In this document: positions 24,001-36,400 of the stretch, one piece after another
Layout of the letters: every line of letters starts with the position of its first letter
Position numbering within the stretch: position 1 is the stretch's first letter
Assembly: GCA_036172665.1 (NCBI GenBank)
Contig: CM069876.1
Span: 49,879,001-49,943,000, forward strand
Origin: Prosopocoilus inquinatus
Taxonomy: Eukaryota; Arthropoda; Insecta; Coleoptera; Lucanidae
Length of the DNA: 64,000 nt
Direction of reading: 5' to 3'
Translations under genes and position numbers: made by a program
The notes under the pieces: model-generated
What the model was told of the DNA's origin: nothing
Database searches by the model: none
The model's input: the letters and a program-made list of their open reading frames with translations, nothing else

Positions 24001-26700
24001 AAACAAAATACGACGTGCACTAAGAGCGAGTACCGTGGAAAAGCCGTTTATTTGCTAAGAGGGTCACCGACGAAACACGATAAGCGTCTGTAACCGTTCG
24101 CAATTTGCAAATATAGGTAACATAATTCATTAAACTCTCAAAATGAGAGCATTATTAGCGTAACCGAGGGAACACGTAAACACCGATGAGGTTTTTGATT
24201 TGCAAAGTGTCGTTACCGGTTTGTAAATTGCACATTGCATTGAAACAGGCCAATATTCTATTTAATTTTATTTAAAAAAATATTTTTATACAATTCTCGT
24301 GCAAATTAACACTCACTCTTAGTGCCTGTCGTATCTTGTTTCAGGCTTCACCTTTTATTGAACAAGACTTCTAAAACCTATTAACGTCGACGCTCCATTA
24401 AATTTAGCTGTTCCTCTTCAGTCTGACTTGCAAAAATCATCACGCAAGAACTGTTTTGAGCGTCTAAAGGATTTGCAATTTGCACCGTTGCGTTGGTAAC
24501 CACTTCCAACAACTCCTCTTTCGTCAACGACACCCTAAGTTGTTAATAAACTTCTTTTCCAGGACACGCGCTCTTAGTGCACGTCGTATCTTGTTTCAGG
24601 CTTCACCTTTTATTAAACAAGACTTCTGAAACCTATTAAAATTGATGCTCCATTAAATTCAGCCGTTCCTCTTCAGTCTGATTTGCAAAAATCACCACGC
24701 AAGAACTGTTTTGAGCGTGTAAAGGATTTGCAATTTGCACCGTCGCGTCGTTAACGACTTGCAACAACTACTTTTTCGTCAACGACCCCCTAAGTTGTTG
24801 ATAAACGGCTTCTCCAGGACGCGCGCTCTTAGTGCATGTCGTATTTTGTTTCAGGCTTCACCTTTTATTGAACAAGACTTTTGAAACCTATTAACGTCGA
24901 CGTTCCATTAAATATAGCTGATCCTCTTCAGTCTGATTTGCAAAAATCACCAAGCAAGAACTGTTTTGAGCGTGTAAAGGATTTGCAATTTGCACCGTCG
25001 CGTCGGTAACGACTTCCAACAAGTACTTTTTCGTCAACGACCCCCTAAGTTGTTAATAAACTGCTTTTCCAGCACACGCGCTCTTGGTGCATGTCGTATT
25101 TTGTTTCCGGCTTTTCTTTTTACGGCGACTCTAAGGCCCTGTCTTACAATGAAGGTTGTTTAACTTTGAGCCGAAGCCTAAATAAATCCTTCACAACAAC
25201 AATTGTTGAAATAATCGTTGCTAAGGGTTTAAACCTCAGCTCAAAGTTGAGCTGCAATTGTAAAACTGGACCTCCTTAGTGCACGTCGTATTTTGTTTCA
25301 GGCTTTTCTTTGCGCGGCGACTCTTAGTGCACGTCGTACTTTGTTTCGGGATCGTGTTTGGGGGGGGGGAGGGGGGGAAGGAGTAGTCATGGTTACGCAA
25401 CGCGAGGACGAATATAAATCAGAGTGATCAGAGTACTTTTATTTGCCACATGCGTATGGCGTACCAATGGCAACGCCCAAAACGTCATACGTGGGGGAGG
25501 AGAGAAGGAGTCGTCATGGTTACGCAACGCGAGGATCAATGGACGAGAGTGATCAGCGTACTTTCATTTGCCACATGCGTATGGCGTAGCCATGGCAACG
25601 CCCAAAACGTCATACTTGGGGGGGGGGGAAGGGAAGGAGTCGTCATGGTTACGCAACGCGATGATCAATGGACGAGAGTGATCAGCGAACCTTCATATGC
25701 CGCACGCGTATGGCGTAGCTATGGCAACGCCCAAAACGTCATACGGAACGTGGTCATAAATAACCGAAGCTGCTACTTGATTTTTGACTCGCGCAAGCCA
25801 GAATGTCTTGAAAGGAGCATTTCTTATTTCGCCCCCCTGGTCATACGGAATTCCCAATTTCATGTTTTGAAGGGAGATTTAAAATAAAGAGGAAATCAAG
25901 AAATCCGGCGGCGGATTCTTTTTCGTCTTACCTCGATAATCCATGGCGATGACGTGAAAATACTTCCTCAATAGCTTGTATATTTCCGTATGGTTCTGCC
26001 TGAGGAGTCTGCTGCCATGGAAGTAGATGATGACGTCGAACTTGCTGAAGCCGAGGGCGTCGTCGAAGGTGAGGTCGCCGTGGTTGTAATATTCGGGAAG
26101 CACGTGCCATACGCCCAGGCGTATGACCGTGATCCCGTCCTCGTCCATGACGTTGACGTAGAGGTTGCGGACGCCGTCGATTCCGTACCGTTCGAAATCG
26201 TTGAAGTCCGGGCGGGTTTTCGTGTCGGCTGCGAACAGGAGGGGGGCGGGGGATTTGTTAAAATCGAATTTTGAATTCTGCGAGGTATTTATTTACCCGG
26301 AAACATGTAGGAGGTTTGTAGGTCTACCGAGTTCATGAAGATTAGGGGGACCATGACGAACGTTATGACAAAGAACGTTAGGAGCAAGGCACATCTACAA
26401 CATAGGAGAACGAGAACAAAAAAAAATTGAACGGATGTGTACCGGCCCTAATAAACCAAGGACATTTTTTTTTTTAATTAATTTTAATTAATTTTCACGA
26501 TCGATTAAAGGCAGTAACAACTAGGCGAATTAACTTACAACGCAACAGCCGTCCAGATGCAGTATTTTCGCAACATTTTTCTTTTTGGCGGTTTTCTGGT
26601 CGACACCTGTGCTCCGTCATATGCAACGATGCCAAAAATTCTAATCAGAAACGACTCTCCGGTTCGGTCATACAAAATAAATTTGGCTTACCGAGTTCAT
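21052..26700 (-). CDS. Abhd12: ABHD12-like serine hydrolase, copy A (7 exons)
   Basis: Coding exons: 26700-26692, 26606-26539, 26394-26297, 26228-25932, 21841-21594, 21517-21225 and 21097-21052; 352 aa plus TGA. All introns are GT-AG and every phase agrees. A short basic N-terminus is followed by one membrane span (about 26 to 46, LCALLLTFFVITFVMVPLIF). The alpha/beta-hydrolase domain has LGVWHVLPE, YFHGS (129-131), AMDYRGYGDS, nucleophile Ser197 in GHSLG, HAEDD (280-284) and His324 in GYGHLYI. Family knowledge: ABHD12 is a membrane-anchored lysophosphatidylserine lipase with the catalytic side in the ER lumen. The HGN oxyanion motif of copy B and other ABHD12 proteins is HGS here and the following GTR is lost, so activity or substrate range may differ. 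The first and last tiny exons (9 and 46 nt) are supported by identical sizes in copy B. Intron 4 (4.1 kb) is full of satellite DNA. Tandem with copy B on the same strand. Confidence 0.9.
22110..24030 (+). repeat. 47-bp repeats in ~420-bp higher-order units (intron of copy A)
   Basis: The short unit contains AAAGCCTGAAACAAAATACG, then ACGTRCACTAAGAGTCGTCA and a tagaaagg tail. It is repeated three to six times per block. Blocks are separated by a conserved segment with AAAAGACGATCGACATAGAC, GATTCGATTCAATCGAATTC, a GACATTGAC word and GATACGATTGATGGTGACAG. Four such blocks are seen. Units follow each other directly without unique spacers. Open frames on both strands follow from the repeat and are not considered genes. 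Confidence 0.9.
24310..25345 (-). repeat. ~258-bp array, inverted relative to the 22-24 kb array
   Basis: Units start near 24312, 24567, 24826 and 25081 with CTCTTAGTGCACGTCGTATT, then TTGTTTCAGGCTT, the reverse complement of the 22-24 kb repeat unit. The rest of each unit (CTCTTCAGTCTGATTTGC, TTTGAGCGTGTAAAGG, GTCAACGACCCCCTAAG) is new. The two arrays face each other around 24.03-24.31 kb. Confidence 0.85.
25133..25277. mobile_element. ~145-bp foldback MITE inside satellite
   Basis: Left end AAGGCCCTGTCTTACAATG pairs with the complement of right end TTGTAAAACTGGACCTCCTT. Internal arms AACTTTGAGCC and GCTCAAAGTT also pair. It is flanked on both sides by the TTAGTGCACGTCG satellite word, so it has inserted within a satellite unit. 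Confidence 0.55.
25383..25728. promoter_or_regulatory. Three tandem copies of paired X-box-like motifs
   Basis: A ~129-bp unit is repeated three times. GTMGTCATGGTTAC occurs at 25383, 25510 and 25639, each followed about 76 bp later by GTAGCCATGGCAAC or a one- to two-base variant (25461, 25586, 25715) and CAAAACGTCATAC. These resemble RFX X-boxes. The array lies in intron 4 of ABHD12 copy A, just 3' of exon 4. Confidence 0.45.
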
Positions 26701-27179
26701 TTTGGTCCGGCCCCTTCCCCCAAAAAACACGCACCACAATTAATTTTTTTTTTTTTGTTTTCTCTTTTTAATAATAATTATTCCTCGCGATCGATCTTCT
26801 CGGTCCACCGTCGAATTATTCACTGCGCTGATTTTCACCACTTGGCCCCCCCCAACACGAGCGATTAATTTTATGGATGGAATTTTGGCGAGTTCGATTT
26901 TCGTAAAACGCTTAATGAATATGTAATTTCTAACAATTAAAAAATAAATAAATAAAAGATGCGACAAGGACTTGCACTCACCGAGTACACGGTTTTTCGA
27001 GTGGGTTACCGAGCCTTTAATTGGCTCATTAAGATCAATTAGCCGTTACGTTTCAAACGCACGCGAAAAAAAAAAATTCAATCGTTCGTAGAGCAGACAC
27101 GCAGACTTAAAACCATTTATTTTTTATTAATTTTTAACTCGGCATGCATCTTCAAAGAAGACGCGCCGTAAAAAAAATG
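26701..27179 (-). promoter_or_regulatory. Presumed 5' flank of ABHD12 copy A
   Basis: This is the region upstream of the copy A start codon. It is A/T-rich, with no obvious TATA box at a suitable distance from the ATG and no other gene. The assignment rests on position only. Confidence 0.3.
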
Positions 27180-29530
27180 TAACATACAGGGTCCGCCACT
27201 CTTTTATAATATACAGGGTCCGCCACTCAAATCACTCACGCACAACCTATTATGGCAGAACAATTTTAATTGTGTAGTTATTTAATTATTAAATTATCTG
27301 TAATATACAGGGTCCGCCACTCAAACTACGCATAGAGAGCCTACACTGGCAGAATAATTTGGATTGTGTAGGTATTTCATTATTAAATTATGTGTAATAT
27401 ACAGGGTCCGCCACTCTTTTGTAAAATATTTTGGATGGCGCTTCAGTTTTCATTCACCGAAACGGATTCGTTTTTATTTAGTTAGCCTCGTGCTTAATGT
27501 TATTGGATCGAAGCGCCCCCTCCCCCCCTCCTCACCCCCATTACAAACGCAGATGGGCACTTTTTTGGTGTCAGATGGACAATTTTCCTCAAAATGGGGA
27601 AAGTTTGTTTATTGCGGAGATCTAAATCATTAAATTTAACGGGTACTGGGCCCAGCTCAAACCAGAACAATTTTCGCACAAAATTATAAAATTAAAAAAT
27701 CATTTATTTTTTGCTACCGCTTCAATTTTAATCTAAACCGCTTCGCTTTTCTTCGATTGTCTTTGTATTTGTGCTGTCGGAAGTGTGGCGCCCCCTTTAC
27801 TTGATTCTATGTACAAACTCAACGCGGACGTGCGTTTTTTTGGTGTCCGCGTATTGTCGGATGGCCACTTTTCTTCAAAATTTTGTTGCGGACATTAAAG
27901 TAATTACATTTAACGAGTACTGGGCCCAGGCATGTGCTCAAACGAGAACAATTTCCACACACGATTATAAAATAGAAATATTTCTGGTAGCGCTTCAGTT
28001 TTAAGCGAAGCGGATTCGTTTTTATTCGATTAGCTTTATGTTTGTGTCGTTGGAGTGTGGCGCCCCCTTTATTAGATTCAATGTACAAATCTAAAGTGGT
28101 AGAATTAGGCCCAGCAGATAATGTCAGTGTTGCCAGATGGGAACTTTTCACCAAAGTGAGGGCATTTCAAGCGGTTAGAGAAAATATTGGGCAAACGAGA
28201 TTTTTTTTTGCAAGCGGGGCGGAGGGGGGATTGTTTTAATTATAAATCAAATCACTCTTTAAACATTTGAATTGCACGAATGGCGGTGATTTCACTTTTA
28301 GTTCTTTTGCGAAGAGTCGTTCTTCTGTGAGACGTCGTTTCGTGAGTCATTTCTTGTGAGTCATTGTGTCAAATTCAAGTATTAGGATTGGGGAAATTCG
28401 AAAATAATTTCGGGGTTTAAGTTTATGCGGTAGGGTGGTGGGAGAATGTCACCGAGGGCATCTGTCAAAGCTTGCTCGATGCGTTCCGACTCTCGTATAC
28501 CGGGTACGCCACTGTAAGTGAGCACAAGTGATCATCCCGACGAACAACAATCAGGGACCGGATTTTCTGACCGTGCTGACATTGACAATGCAATTTTCGA
28601 ATGATTTGTACAGTTTTGTGCGATAGTGTATATATATACGTTATTTTGACGACGTCATTTTCGAGGATCGGTTCCCAGATATTTTAATATCTGTTAGAGA
28701 GAATTCATTGTTTTAATAATGAAATACCCACACAATTCAAACTGTTCTGCCAGTATAGGTTGTGTATACGTAGTTAGAGTGGCGGACCCTATATATTACA
28801 TATAATTTAATAATGAAATACTTACACAATCCAGATTGTTCTGCCAATACAGGTTGTGTGTGCCTAGTTTGAGTAGCGGACCCTGTATATTTTGAAATTT
28901 CTTTTAATCGTATGCGGAAATGGTTGCGAGTTTGAGCATGTGCCTGGGCCCAATACTCGTCAAAAATTTAATTTTAATCTTCACAATGAACAAAATGAAA
29001 GGGGCGTGCTAAATTATTTTAAATTTATTTTGCAGTTTTGATTCATCATGTGCGAACACGCGCCCGGGCCCAGTACTCGTGAAAAATTTTTAATTTTACT
29101 CTTCGCAATGAAGGAAATGAAAGGAAAGCGCTAAATTACTTTAATTTTATTTTTGCAATATCTTTTAATTATATGCGGGATTGACTCGCGTTTGCGCAAG
29201 TGCCTGGGCCATGTACTCGTCAAAAATTTAAATTTTAATCTCCCCAGATCCCAATAAACAAAACGAAAGCGGCGCGTCTAATTATTTTGCAATTTCTGGG
29301 AATCAAGTGCGAGAACGGTCCGCGTTTGAGCACGCGCCTGGCCGCTGTACTCGTCAAAAAAATTAATATTAAGCTCGTCGATGAACAAAATAAAAACGGC
29401 GCCTCAACTTTGCTTAAATTTTATTTTGAAGTTGCTTTTCATCGTGTGAGGAAAAGGTTCGGGTTCGAGCACGCGCCTGGACCCAGCATTCGTCAAAATT
29501 TAAAAAAATTATTTTTTTTTTAATCTCGCC
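27180..29530. mobile_element. Large inverted-repeat composite with TACAGGGTCCGCCACTC ends
   Basis: The left side carries TACAGGGTCCGCCACTC at about 27186, 27213, 27305 and 27400, with ~100-bp spacers containing TGGCAGAACAATTT. The right side carries the reverse complement (GAGTGGCGGACCCTATATA at 28778, GAGTAGCGGACCCTGTATA at 28870) with complementary spacers. Between and beyond them, a ~125-bp repeat with CTGGGCCCAGTACTCGT runs in one orientation at 28.9-29.5 kb (five copies) and inverted at 27.64 and 27.91 kb. No transposase frame is present, so it looks like a non-autonomous foldback element or palindromic satellite. Confidence 0.6.
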
Positions 29531-30358
29531 ACGAAACGATCGGTCACATGCTAATTGACGTTAAAAACGATGTTTAAGTGTGGGTTAGAATGCGATCGCT
29601 TTATTCTTTCCCTTCGCTTCTTAGAAGAAAATACATAATACAGGGTTGAACGTAATTAGGGATGTAGATTTAACAAAAAAAAAAAATGAAATTGTACACC
29701 TTCCATTAAAGTCTCTTTTTTTAGTGAAATTAAAATTCGTCACATACGAAGCACAAAGTCTGTTTCCGTGTCGTTTGGAAAACATAAGTAAGTTTTAAAA
29801 GAAATATTCAAATGTATGAGTCATCTTATTCAGTTTTTTTTGGTAGCCCAATTGTATGCAAAACTTTCGAGAATAAAGAATAAAGAGAATAAAGAACAAA
29901 ATTTGTTTTAACTGCTTTTAATTTTTGATTCTGCGTAATTCTGGCAACAAAAATTGTTATAAACTATTAAATAATATTTTTTAAACCACGAACGGGCAGT
30001 GGCGGGGAAGCGGAAGTGTATTCTCCCCCCCCTCTACGATGTTAAACGTTGAATTAGGAAAGCAGCTGCGACTGTTAATTGCATTTGAATACCGCAGCGT
30101 CTGTCTGTCTGAATAAACTCTGGATTCTCCCAAACAATTAAGAGAGGGTTTTTACATCTCTGTTTTAAACAGACAATTAACGCTGGCTGGTTTTGTTTAT
30201 TAAAAAAAAAGAAAAAAAAAGACATTTATTGAATTCCACATACACATATACTATCTTGAAACGTTCAGCTAAATTGGTCCACCCCGTATATTACGTTTTC
30301 GTTTTATTTCCAATTTTGAAACTGTCATGAAACAACCAACACGAAATATTTTCAATTG
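29531..30358. other. Intergenic DNA, no gene seen
   Basis: This AT-rich stretch separates the 27.2-29.5 kb element from the 3' end of ABHD12 copy B. It holds a short C-run patch and poly-A, and no supported feature. Confidence 0.5.
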
Positions 30359-30364
30359 TTTATT
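30359..30364 (-). terminator. Polyadenylation signal of ABHD12 copy B
   Basis: AATAAA on the minus strand lies 102 nt downstream of the TGA stop at 30466. Confidence 0.6.
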
Positions 30365-30465
30365 ACAAAAGTATGTACAAAATGTGGCTCGAAAACTACT
30401 TAACCTAACTATGTACAAATTGAGATAAATTCGACGACTACCCCCCCGCGGGAAAGTCCACGCCC

Positions 30466-33400
30466 TCAGCCCTTTCCCGAGCTGTACGTCCTGCAAATCT
30501 CTTTGAATTCCCTGAAAATAAAACAAACAAAAAAATTACACTCTTAATTCGCGCAACCTGTATAAACAATATGCAGGTATACCGATTGAAGTCTTTGACT
30601 TTAGCCATCCACGGCTCTGTGAAGAGCAACAAGGAGCAAAGCCGGATATACACATGTCATGTATATTGCATACTCTGCGTACATGTACTTACGCATACAA
30701 TACAATACATTGTTATTAAAAAAAGGGGGGAGGGGGGGGGGCGGACGTAGACCGCATTAAAATCGTGACACGTGTTACGCGTAAATGAACAGGAAGGTCG
30801 TTACCGCATGTCAAGGTCGAGGCAACACATATCACGTAAGCAAAAATCCAAAATCAGATATAATTAATAATGCAGGGTAATAAGAATAAGAAAAAAAAAA
30901 ACAAAAGAATTTTCGATTATATTAAACGCAAACACGCCTTCAAAAATTTTTAAAATAAAAAAAAACGACGCGTTCTTAAAATCGTTCTGAACGCTACACG
31001 TGATTGGTTGGTTGCTTGATAGACTGTATTTTGTTTTTTCTTTTTTTTTTCTTATTAAAAAAAAAAACAGTTGAAATTCGAACGTCTTTTGTTATGGCTT
31101 TTAATTTTGTTTTTTTTTTTTTGCTCTCGGCGCAAAAGAGTAAACTAAAAAATATTTTCCTGTACCGAAAAAAGAAAGTTGACATTCGAGCGTCTTTCGT
31201 TATCGCTTTTAATTTTTGTTTTTTTTTCTCTCGAAGCAAAAATGAAAACCAAAAAATATTTTCTTGCACTGAAAAAAAAATTAAACTTTTTCTTTTGATT
31301 CTTCGCATTTGTCGAACAAACGATCGTCTTTTGTTTCGTTCAGTCATGCTGCGTCCAGTGTTGCCAATCCTAAGGACAAGCCCAAGCGAAATATTGAAAC
31401 GCCGCCGACGTTTTCTGTTTTGCTTCTCGCATTTGTTAAACCAACGATCGCCTTTTGTTTGGTCTATGTTCTTGACGAGAAGCGCTTTTCTTTTTTTAAC
31501 AGTTGTATAACACCGGGACCAGTGTTGCCAATCCTAGCTGACTTGGGAAGTAGAATATTAAAAGACCGGCGTCGACCTTTTTTTTTTTTTGCTTTGCTTC
31601 CAGGCATTTGTTAAACGAACGATCGCCTTTTGTTTCGTCTAGGTCCTTGACAAGAATCGGGGTTTTCTTTTGTCCTTTAATAATACTGCGACCAGTGTTG
31701 CCAATCCTGGCAGTCTTAAGAAGTAGAATGTTGAAACATCTTTTTTTTTTTTGTTTTGCTTCTCGCATTTGTCAAACGATCGATCGCCTTTTGTTTTGCC
31801 TAATGTTTTCGACGAGAACCGGTTTTCTTTTGTAAACAATTTAATAACGGGGACAGTGTTGCCAATCCTAGCGGACTTCGGCAGAATATTAAAAAATGCA
31901 ACGAAAAGTTTTTTTTGCGAAAGCAACGCGCTGAACAGTCGAGTCGGTTTGCAGAATTTGTACGGCGCGGCGCAGCGTTGCCAACTTAAGGATTTCTTCC
32001 TTGGACTTGAGGATTTTTTACAAGCAATTAATAGGAGAGTTTGGGGGAATACTTTTATGAGAATCCTCCCGAAATTTAAGGGTTTCTGGCGCACTTGGAA
32101 TTGCAGAAAACGGCGAACAAATTTTAAAACAATTCGTTCGCTTTCATCCAAAATGTGACATTACGCTTATCTGTCAGTTAAGTTGGTAACGTCGGGGACT
32201 GAAACGGGACTGAATTTCTGTCAAATGTCAAAGTCAGACGCCAACATTTAACATTTATTTTCAACATTTACTCTCGGTAACATTTAAGTGTCGGAAATCT
32301 TCGCAGTGTTACCAACTTAGGAAATTTGGGGACGAAGTTTCATGAAAGTGTTTTTTGTTTCAAAATTTATTTAGAGTTAATAAAAATCATTATAATCCTT
32401 CAGTTGTTATGTAATGAAAATAAAACGCATTTCTCCCTCCTTCGTCATCGGTTTGAAAAGAGCAATCGGTTGCCTGTTTTACCGACCTTATCCGACATTT
32501 GACAGCAGTCCAAAGGGTGGGCTGTCAAAAATTGTTTTTCTATTCCCATCTCGTTCGTTTTTTTTACTGAACTTTCTATTGTCAGAGAGAGGAAAACAAT
32601 CCGGCAACTCTGTTTAAAGGGCTCGTTTTCATTACGGAATACTTTTAGAAAAAAACATACAAACACACAAGTTTTACCCCCTCCCCTCCCTCACCACTCC
32701 CCGTTCAATCAACCAAAACTGACGTAATTACAAAAGTGATTTGCGATCTTGCAACAACAAAAAAAAAAAGAAAATTGCATTTATTACTTCCCTTTTTTTT
32801 AAATCTTTTTAGAGGAATTCAGTGTCAATTTAGGGGAGTTTATGGGAAGAGTTGGCAACACTGAATCAAAGGGGATCACCTCTTTTGCGTCCGGAAGGAA
32901 TTTTAAGGATTAATTGAGGTCGGGTTAGGGTTTCTCTCAACGCCGATGTTAGCTAGAGGAATCCGGTGTTAATTTAGCGGGGTTTAGGGGAAGAGTTGGC
33001 TACACTGAATCATCGGGGATCAACTCTTTTGCTTGCGGAAGGAATTTTAAGGACTAATTGAGGTCGAATTAGAAATTTTCTCGACGCCGCTGTTGTCCGG
33101 AAGCATTCGGTGTCAATTTAGCGAGGTTTAGGGGAAGAGTTGGCAACACTGAATCATCGGGGGTTACCTCTTCTGCGTCCGGAACGATTTTTAAGGAATA
33201 ACCGAGGTCGGGTTAGGGATTTCCTAGACGCCGTTGTTGGCTGGAGGAATCCGGTGTCAATTTAGGAAAGTCTAGCGGAAGAGTTGGTAACACTGAATCA
33301 TCGGGGATCAACTCTTTTGCTTGCGGAAGGAATTTTAAGGACTAATTGAGGTCGAATTAGAGATTTTCTCGACGCCGCTGTTGTCCGGAAGCATTCGGTG

Positions 33401-36400
33401 TCAATTTAGCGAGGTTTAGGGGAAGAGTTGGCAACACTGAATCATCGGGGGTTACCTCTTCTGCGCCCGGAACGATTTTTAAGGATTAACCGAGGTCGGG
33501 TTAGGGATTTCCTAGACGCCGTTGTTGGCTGGACGAACCTGGTGTGAATTTAGGAAAGTCTAGTGGAAGAGTTGGCAACACTGAATCATCGGGGATCAAC
33601 TCTTTTGCTTGCGGAAGGAATTTTAAGGATTAATTGAGGTTGAATTAGAGATTTTCTCGACGCCGCTGTTGTCCGGAAGCATTCGGTGTCAATTTAGCGA
33701 GGTTTAGGGGAATAGTTGGCAACACTGAATCATCGGGGGTTACCTCTTCTGCGCCCGGAACGATTTTTAAGGATTAACCGAGGTCGGGTTAGGGACTTCC
33801 TAGACGCCGTTGTTGGTTGGAGGAATCCGGTGTCAATTTAGGAAAGTCTAGCGGAAGAGTTGGCAACACTGAATCATCGGGGATCAACTCTTTTGCTTGC
33901 GGAAGGAATTTCAAAGATTAATTGAATTGAGGTTAGGGAATTGTCTCGACGCCCGGATGTTGGCAACACTTTTTTCCGATGGATTTCGCATCGGTGGTCT
34001 TAAATTAATTTTTTTTTTCTTCTTGGAAAATGTTACTTACTCGATGTACGAAGGCACTTCAGGGGCGGCGGTGATTTCCAGGTGGTTGTAGCGAAATTTC
34101 GCGTCGAATTGGTGGTACGTCACGTTGCCTTGGTACGTCAGATTTCGTTCAGTGGTTGCAACATCCGCCAGCTGAAAACACCAAACGCATTTCAACTCAA
34201 ACCCACTTGTCGTGTTAAAAAAATTTAAATTTTCCACTCGTCTTTTCTCTGATCCCGCCCCCTCCACCCGCGGTTTCTAATTTTATTTTTAAACTCATTT
34301 CCCAGCCGCCTATTAGGTAATAAAGTGTTTAAAACACAATTTAGACGGGACACCCTATATAATACTTTCTTTTTATTTTTGAAAATTTTCCAAAAAAGAA
34401 AAACCTCTTGCCTTTCTTCCGAGCGTATAAGGGATGATGCTGTCGTCCTCGGCGTGCAAAATCATGATGGGGCAGTCCACTTTCAGGATATTGGTGCTGG
34501 TCCTGAAGTAGAAACCGTTGTGCTCGAGCGGATCCAAAATCGTCGCCTCGAACCACGCCAGCCAGGCGAAAATCTGAAAGCCACCGTTTAAAACCGGGGG
34601 GGCAAGGCAAAATAATCGAAGGGGGCGACTTTACCTTTCCGAGCGGGTGCACGGGGATCTCTTCCCTCATGGTGGTGAAGGGCGCTTCTAAAATTAGGCC
34701 GGTCGGGGTGATTCCGTCGTCGTGCAGGAGGGCCATCGCGTGCGTGCTGAGCGCGGTCCCCAGGGAGTGGCCCCAGACGTAGATTTTCGCGCTGGTTCTG
34801 GAACGCACCCATTTGTAGAACTGGCGAAGGTCACTGACGACGCCCTTCTCCGTCAGGGTCGCTTCCGTCGAATCACCGTAACCTATAAATACAAATCACC
34901 CTGTAAGTGTCTTCCCCAAAACTCATTTTTCTTAAATTAATTTTTCTTTATATACAGGGTGTTTCCTGAGGCAACCGGCAAACTCACACCACGTGTTCTA
35001 GAGGCGATTCTGAACAAAAAACTTCATATACACTTTATGTCAATTCCTTTCCGTTCTTGAGATATTGACAAAAAAAAAGAAAAAATATGCAGCGGCAATG
35101 TATTTAACGCACATACGCAAATTACCTTGTTGAACTGAAGTGTACATGAAGTTTTTAGTTCAAAATCGCCTCTTGGCAAATAATTGATTGACTTCTTTAG
35201 AAATCTTTTTGAAATTCTTTTTGTTTTTGCTGCTATTTATTTTTAGAAAAGATTTTTTTCCCGCGTTTTGCGACATCGTTAAGTGCGCCAACGCCACCAC
35301 GTCTTTGTAAATAATCAAATAATTTGTTTCGGCGAAACTGTGGCGGGGGGCGGGGGGGGGGGGGTTGCGCCCCCGTCTCTTGTTTGCACTTTATTTAAAT
35401 TTTACATCGTCATAAACAATCAAATATTTTCCGTCAGATTTCTCTCTCGTAAAAAATAAAACTCACGTCGTTGCCACCACATTGCTTTTGTTTTAATTGC
35501 GACGTTGCTTTGTGTCCTATTCTAGTGTCGCCATCTAGTGATGAACAATCTAACATATCCGCGTGCTTTTTCTTTTCTATTTTGCGAATTCAAATTAATT
35601 ATTCGTTTTTTGAAGTTGAAATTAAGAGCGCCATCTCTTGTAGAAAGTAAAACTTTCTGTGTCGCGTCTTTTTTTCCCTTCTTTTTATCGCGACAGTATT
35701 TTGTGTGTTATTTTAGTGGTGTCGCCATCTAGTAGTAAACAATTCAACGATTTCGTTTTCGCCTCAGAATTATGCGATTTGACATCATTCCGTTTCAAGA
35801 GTTAAGGACGCCATTTTGAAAGTAAAACTTTCCGTGCAACGTTTTCTTTTTTTTTAAGTGCGACGTTACTTTTAGCGTCGCCATCTAGCGGTAAACAATC
35901 CCAACATTTTCGTTTTGTCTTTTTCTTTCTTTTAGAATTTCGCGAATTGAAATTAACTCGATTCGTGAATTTACGAGTTAAGAAAAGAGCGCCATCTCTC
36001 GTAGAAACAAAAAGTTTCTGTGTGCAAGGTTTTTTTTTTTTTTGAAATTACGACGACGTCTTATTTCAGCATCGCCATCTCGTGGCAAACAATCAAATAT
36101 TTTTCGCTGGTATTTTTTTAAGAACTTTGCGAATTGAAATTGATTCGTTTCGTGAATTAAGTTAAGAGCGCCATCTCTTGGCAGAAAGTAAAACTTTCTG
36201 CGCAACGTTTTTTTTTTTTTAATTGCGACATTGCTCTGTATGTTATTTTAGTAACGCCATCTCGCGATAAATAATTAAATATTTTTGCACGTAAATAATT
36301 TTAATAATTTCGCCTCGAAATAACTGATTTCTGGAAACGCAAGGTTAATTCATTACGTCATTTAAGAGCGCCATCTATAGTGTAGAAAATAAAATTTACT

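Noticed and set aside
22110..24030. CRISPR-like short direct repeats
   Set aside because: The genome is eukaryotic, the 47-bp units abut without unique spacers, and the blocks belong to a larger satellite.
34341..34808. Single long frame through ABHD12 copy B exon 5
   Set aside because: Past 34635 it runs into intron sequence in a wrong frame; the spliced product matches copy A exactly.
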